Source of the DNA: Primula veris
Lineage: Eukaryota > Streptophyta > Magnoliopsida > Ericales > Primulaceae
Length of the DNA: 64,000 nucleotides
NCBI GenBank assembly: GCA_963682055.1
Contig: OY821746.1
Location: forward strand, 12,451,992 to 12,515,991
Direction of reading: 5' to 3'
The position numbers and the translations under genes were made by a program. Below the pieces are notes generated by a model. It had not been told where the DNA came from, ran no database searches, and worked only from the letters and a program-made list of their open reading frames with translations. Positions 59,108 to 64,000 of this stretch are shown piece after piece (within the stretch, counting starts at the first letter, position 1; every line of letters starts with the position of its first letter).

Positions 59108-62100
59108 TTCTGTGGATCCTAAAAAAATGCAAGTTTTTTCTTGTTTTTGTATTCCTTGTTATTTGTGTTTTAAATATTTAATAGTCCGATAGACAATTTA
59201 AATTGTTTTGTCTTGTTAAAAATGTTAAACTATTTCTAAATTTTTTGGAGGAAAAAAAAAAGTGAAATCACTAATATAATAGATTGAGTTCTCATATCAT
59301 TTTAATCTGTGATACAAAAATCTATACTATCCTAGTTACTAAAAAAAAATTGAAAAAAACTCACTCAAGAGTTTGTCATATGAGTAATTCAAGATATGTC
59401 CATATGGCCAAGTTTGGACATATATGAAAATTATATCTACATGTGGACAACTTTTATGGATATATGTGTATTTTTTTAATTTATTAAATACTCAAAAAAA
59501 CCTCATAGTCATTCATTTTCATCCACTTACTACTATTCTCCTTTCTTAAAATGATAGTATTATTTTAATTAGTTAGTATCAAAATCTAACTAGATTGTTA
59601 TGCAAGTTTGGCAATTTAGTATGACTAGCTTTTATATTTGATAGGACAATGAATTTTGGATAGAATTTTTATAACAACCTATGGGAATGCTCTCAATAGC
59701 TTAGAGAAATCAGGTCTCAAGCCTTATTACCAGAGCTCCTTGTTTTAGTGATTTAGTTAGTGATGGTGCACTTAGTCACAACCTGGCCGGAACAAGGATT
59801 TTAAGCAGAGATAGATTAAGACGGGTGCAATTTTACAACGCATTGCAATCTGAGATAAAATAAAAAATGACTATCTATCTATACTCTTCGTCCCCAAAAT
59901 GTAGTCCTATTTCAAGTATAAGAAAAAAGATGATCCTATTTCATGTACATGTACACAGATTGTAAATTATTTTTTGGGGAGGAGAAAGTATATCCAATGA
60001 CAATTATAACTTTGACAAAATTTTATAAATAAATGAGTTTAAACACTAAATTATCTTTTGGGAAGGAGAAAGCATTTTTTATTTTTATTTTTGCATTCTA
60101 AAGCAAAGGGATCATGTCATCGGCTCCCTTTGCCTGAAGTGGTTTCTCCTGTTGAAACGAGTTCATCATCATCTACTACCTTTACTCCCCGCTTCTTTTG
60201 ACAAATGCTACCTATGACCGTCTTTCTTGCATTTAATTTCACCGAAACAGATTCAGTTATGAAAAAAGAAGGGCCTAATTGTCAAATCTTAAAGTTGGAG
60301 TATTCGAACGTAAAATGCTCAGTCAATATAAATCATCTTCAACATTATTTTTTGTAGAATTAGTTTTGAAACATTTGATCTCCAATAAAATGCTCAGTCA
60401 GTATAAATCCCTTTTTGTGTATGTATTGGATTTCCCTGTCAGTAGAAATTTATTATCGGTATTTTTTTGTATAAACACAAAATGTTGTTTAAGCTAACAC
60501 TTTAATACTGTATCATCCATAAATTGGTGATTAATAATACATAGATGATTGAATAGTAATCCTTCTAGATTTGTAAGTTCCCGCGGTCTGAACTTCATGA
60601 AATTAGTTAAATTTAAACAAGAGATCGATTAAATGTTTATTGCTATGACAGAAATGATAAAACATTCCTTGATGAAGCTAATGTTCAGCTTCAAATGAAG
60701 GGTAAAGTCAATGAGCAAAACAAAAGCCATGGAAGCACCAAAACATCCTCACATTTAGCGAAAATTGTAAACAAAAATTGCACATATGGTAATTTCATGG
60801 CTAGTTTTGAAGGATAAGCTAAGGTCATTAAGAAAAAGGGATGAAACATACTTAAAAATGCAGATTATGCAATTATTTAAATAGATTTCCAGATTCATGT
60901 AGTAGTTTTTTCTCTCGGCAACTTCCACAATTGAACACATTCTCGGTATGAGTTTGCTCCCCCCTCCCCCCCTCTTCTTTCTTTTTCTTCCTCTTCGTAT
61001 CCATGGCACTTGTTATTTGATTACCTGGCGGTTTATGGGTGATTCTGTTGTTCTCAAACTCAAGCCTGTTAAAGTACTCAATTTTCTAAGTATGAAAAAC
61101 AAAGAACTTATCTCTCTCTAACTTCATTATTGTCTCAGAAATAATGAGACATATCCCAAGTATCATACAAAAACACTAACGGACCCTTCACACTTAGTCA
61201 AACACCCAAGAGCCATAATTGCCAATATACTAAAGGAGATAAGTAAACCAAGACAACAAGTAATTAAAATAGTCTTGTGCCAAAAAGTAAACAAATACAT
61301 AAAAGGGCACTATGGCCCTAATAGGCCAAGGTCCATCACTTACAAGAATAGGCAAGATTGATAATCTGTGTATGGTTAGTCTCGTTGCGACTTTTAAACA
61401 AAAAAAAAGAGGTTTCCGAGATTGAAAACAAACTTCTAATCTTTTCTCAATTGAGAAAAAGACTAATTATATAGCTTAAAAGTTCTAATTAAGGAGAGCA
61501 AAGCGAATCCTCAGGTTGCAAACTGAGTAAGAAAATACTTGACAACGATTTGTAGGAAGAAAACAAGTGAAAACTGAACTTCAAAACTACAGCCAAACAA
61601 GCGTTAACTTAAGTAATACAACGTATAAAAGGGCATATACTATTCAACGATCCTATTTACTTCCTTTATACTCAAAAAGCACATGAAGGAAAATATGAAG
61701 AAAAAAACTGTCCGTGGAATTACAAAATGGAACCGCGGACACATGGATAACTATGGGCTACGGCGTATACTCAACGATAGTAAGGTCTCCATCTCACGCT
61801 ACATTTATTAAAAAACCAACAAAAATAAAACCTCTAAGCACCGATATGCAAACAACATAATTTCCTCAACCTTTTCCGTTTTGCTTTACTTTTGCGCACG
61901 ATGTGGGTACCAGTTCCTATGGTGACCGTATATATGTTGCTTATCGTCACTTTTTCATCCTGGACAGCACTTAGTCAAGGAACCCATGAATCAGTAGTCC
62001 AGTAGATAGGAGAGTAGCTAGAGAGTGACACAAAGTGTCCAAGAAGATCTGTTTTTCAAAATTTATGGTATTTAAAGTCTTCAAAATATAGCGGTTGATC

Positions 62101-62442
62101 TGAAATTGAATCAAAAACCTGTACAAAATTTTACTCATAAATAAAAACCTATACTAAATTATACTCTCGCCTAATTGCTGGTTCCTCTACTATAAATCCA
62201 TATCAACTTCACCTTTTTATGCTTGATTCTTTTCCCCAGTAAGTAATGCTTCTATAGATAGTGACCATATAATCTTTTCTGATTTCTATAGATGGTGATG
62301 AAAATACGCATATATAATTACGTTTCCACAGTTTAATATTCACCAAGGATCTTGATTTGTCATTAGCCTCCTCTATATCTAAATGTAAATATTTCTATAA
62401 GATCTTATCCTAAATGGAATTGAATGGTCTGAACAGAAGCCC
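59108..62442. other. Intergenic, little recognised
   Basis: AT-rich spacer. Around 60140-60200 a short frame reads LPEVVSPVETSSSSSTTFTP and could be a detached tail of the PMD pseudogene, but support is weak. Other open frames show no family content. Confidence 0.4.
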
Positions 62443-62531
62443 TGGCCCAAAGGCTTTTAAGGCCCATAAACACGACTATATGTCCCATCAACGTAACCCT
62501 AGTTGTTTAGGCCCATTGACACTTATATATA
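62443..62531 (+). promoter_or_regulatory. Promoter-like block: site II motifs, telo-box and TATA
   Basis: TGGCCCA at 62443, AGGCCCATA at 62460, AACCCTAG (telo-box) at 62495-62502, AGGCCCA at 62509-62515, then TTATATATA at 62523. Site II (TGGGCY) plus telo-box combinations are typical of plant ribosomal-protein, snoRNA and organelle-biogenesis genes. TATA position implies transcription to the right from about 62555. Confidence 0.55.
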
Positions 62532-62636
62532 GCGGATGAACATCACCATTGTCATGCCGCAGTTTCTTTAACTTCTCGAGTTTGATCTTTTCTTTCTCTT
62601 GCATGACCTCTGTAATTCCTATAAAAAGAAAAGATT

Positions 62637-62731
62637 ATGTGCGATAATGTTGATGATGAAAAAGGGATAAAGGAGAATAATATGCTAATGGAATCAATTA
62701 CATACCGAATAAGGGATTTACCAGAGAAGAG
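62637..62731 (+). CDS. Possible first coding exon of a gene running off the window
   Basis: ATG 62637 opens a frame MCDNVDDEKGIKENNMLMES, continues ITYRIRDLPEK, and reaches a good donor (GAAGAG|GTATTC) at 62731. It lies ~80 bp after the predicted transcription start. Two short upstream frames (ATG 62535 and 62602) precede it. I do not recognise the protein and found no second exon before 64000. The downstream MITEs would be intronic if this is real. A non-coding transcript is the alternative. Confidence 0.3.
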
Positions 62732-63045
62732 GTATTCTATTTTACATTTCTGTCGTGAAATTTTCTTTCGTATTGTTTTAAGGAAGTATATGTACACCCA
62801 ATTGCTTAAACTTTTCAAATATTGATAATGCATCTGGGTTTGTGTCTAAATCTGATAACAAATAAAGAGAATTCTAAAATGATAGCTAGTTTCAGCAACA
62901 AAATAATTTCATGAATCTGCAACATGTTTTTGATATATTCTTCGTTCGCAAATTTACACTGTTTTTAAATTTAATTCCCCTGTCCTCAAGGTAAATCAAT
63001 CCATATGTCTTTATCAAGGGTTACGTATCATGGTTGTTCCTTTCC

Positions 63046-63206
63046 GATGTTTTAAATAGCGTTATCGCTAACGTAGCATTTTTTCGAGAGCTACGCTAAA
63101 AACGCAAATATCGTAGCAAAATAGCGTTTTAGCGTAGGTAATTTTTTTTCGAAAACCGCTATATCGCGAAATGTTACGCAACATAGCGCGTTTTTTAAAA
63201 CAGTGA
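63046..63206. mobile_element. hAT-like MITE, 161 bp, perfect 8-bp target duplication
   Basis: Ends GATGTTTTAAATAGCG and the complement of TCACTGTTTTAAAAAACGCG. Both flanks are TCCTTTCC (63038-63045 and 63207-63214). The interior is rich in CGCTA/TAGCG motifs. Confidence 0.85.
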
Positions 63207-63230
63207 TCCTTTCCAACGTTTAATCATATT

Positions 63231-63857
63231 CCATGTTGTAAAAAACGCGCTATGTTGCGTTATATTGCGCGAAATGGGAAAAAACGCATCGAAAAAACGC
63301 TATTTGGATAAAAAAAAACGCTAAATTCACGCTATTGGGACTAAAAGCGCAAAAAGCACGAAATTGCTGGACTGATAGCGTAAATAACGAGTTTTTAAAA
63401 CATAATACAGGGACTGGTAGTGTAAATACTAGTCTGGCCCCTATAGTTTGTAACACATCACAATTAGTCCATTTAGCATATAACATGTCACAAGTAGCCT
63501 CTATAATTAATAACATGTCACATATTCGCTTTTATAGTAAATACCATATCACAAATTACTTCATATAGTAATTAATATATCAAAAAAGCACATTTATCCT
63601 CAAATACTTAAAAAAACGTATATTTTTTTTAACCACACATGTCTACTTCTCTTTCTTTTCCCAAAAAAACCACAACTAATTCTTTTAACTTTTAATTTTG
63701 TTAACATAATTAGTATAAATTGTATGACTATAGTACTATATTGTTATATATTTAGGCAAAAAAATACACCGCAAAGCGCTATGTTGCTACGCTATTTGCG
63801 CTTTTACCATTTCTCTAAAAAAACGCTATAGTAGCGATAACTCTATTTAAAACATTG
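63231..63857. mobile_element. hAT-like MITE, 627 bp, same family, perfect 8-bp target duplication
   Basis: Ends CCATGTTGTAAAAAACGCGC and the complement of CAATGTTTTAAATAGAG. Both flanks are ATCATATT (63223-63230 and 63858-63865). The middle (63410-63760) is AT-rich with several AACATGTCACA repeats and lacks the CGCTA motifs of the arms. Confidence 0.85.
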
Positions 63858-64000
63858 ATCATATTATAGGTTGTAGTTAATTCTTTGATGAACAAGAAAA
63901 ACTTAATTCAATATACAAAAAACCTAGAGCTTGTACCAATGAAATAGCGTGTTAATGTATTATTAGGGGTGCACTTTTTGTATCCATTTGTATCAGCCGA

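Noticed and set aside
62535..62730. C/D snoRNA suggested by GATGATGA and the telo-box promoter
   Set aside because: No properly spaced box D or terminal stem was found, so only the promoter is reported.

Overview
The window is plant nuclear DNA. It is AT-rich, with GT-AG introns in every multi-exon gene, long intergenic stretches of transposon debris, and plant-specific families (clade A PP2C, plant mobile domain proteins, Ty1/copia, Helitrons, MITEs). The copia Gag-Pol reminds me of elements in Asteraceae genomes, so an asterid is my best guess. That rests on remembered resemblance only. I found no rRNA, tRNA or CRISPR.

Layout. At 1.5-5.4 kb is a five-exon glyoxalase-fold (VOC) gene (+). 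At 5.9-11.4 kb is a decayed non-autonomous LTR retrotransposon with a minisatellite interior. At 12.7-14.9 kb is a Helitron (-) carrying a 0.9-kb fold-back element, followed by a second fold-back at 15.2-15.6 kb. At 16.1-21.1 kb is a clade A protein phosphatase 2C gene (+) with ABRE-like motifs upstream. At 21.3-22.8 kb are nested inverted-repeat elements. At 23.2-28.5 kb is a six-exon LYAR-type nucleolar zinc-finger gene (-). At 28.6-34 kb are MITEs, a LINE remnant and minisatellites. At 34.3-35.2 kb is an intronless FCP1-domain phosphatase gene (+). At 35.7-39.4 kb are tandem arrays and a fold-back element. At 40.7-46.6 kb is an intact Ty1/copia retrotransposon whose two 689-bp LTRs look identical. 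It is flanked by a 5-bp target duplication and nested in an older repeat. At 49.5-51 kb is a PIF/Harbinger relic (-). At 52.1-55.8 kb is a two-exon plant mobile domain (PMD) gene (+), followed at 56.5-59.1 kb by a broken PMD paralogue interrupted by a repeat related to the copia host element. At 62.4-62.7 kb is a promoter-like block (site II plus telo-box plus TATA) and a possible first exon running off the window. At 63.0-63.9 kb are two adjacent hAT-like MITEs.

The genes do not form a pathway or operon. They are independent plant genes: ABA signalling (PP2C), small-molecule metabolism (VOC), nucleolar growth control (LYAR), RNA polymerase II CTD dephosphorylation (FCP1-like) and transposon-related silencing or domesticated functions (PMD). 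Much of the remaining sequence is mobile DNA. Exon boundaries were inferred by eye from reading-frame continuity, GT/AG sites and remembered family alignments. No search was run.
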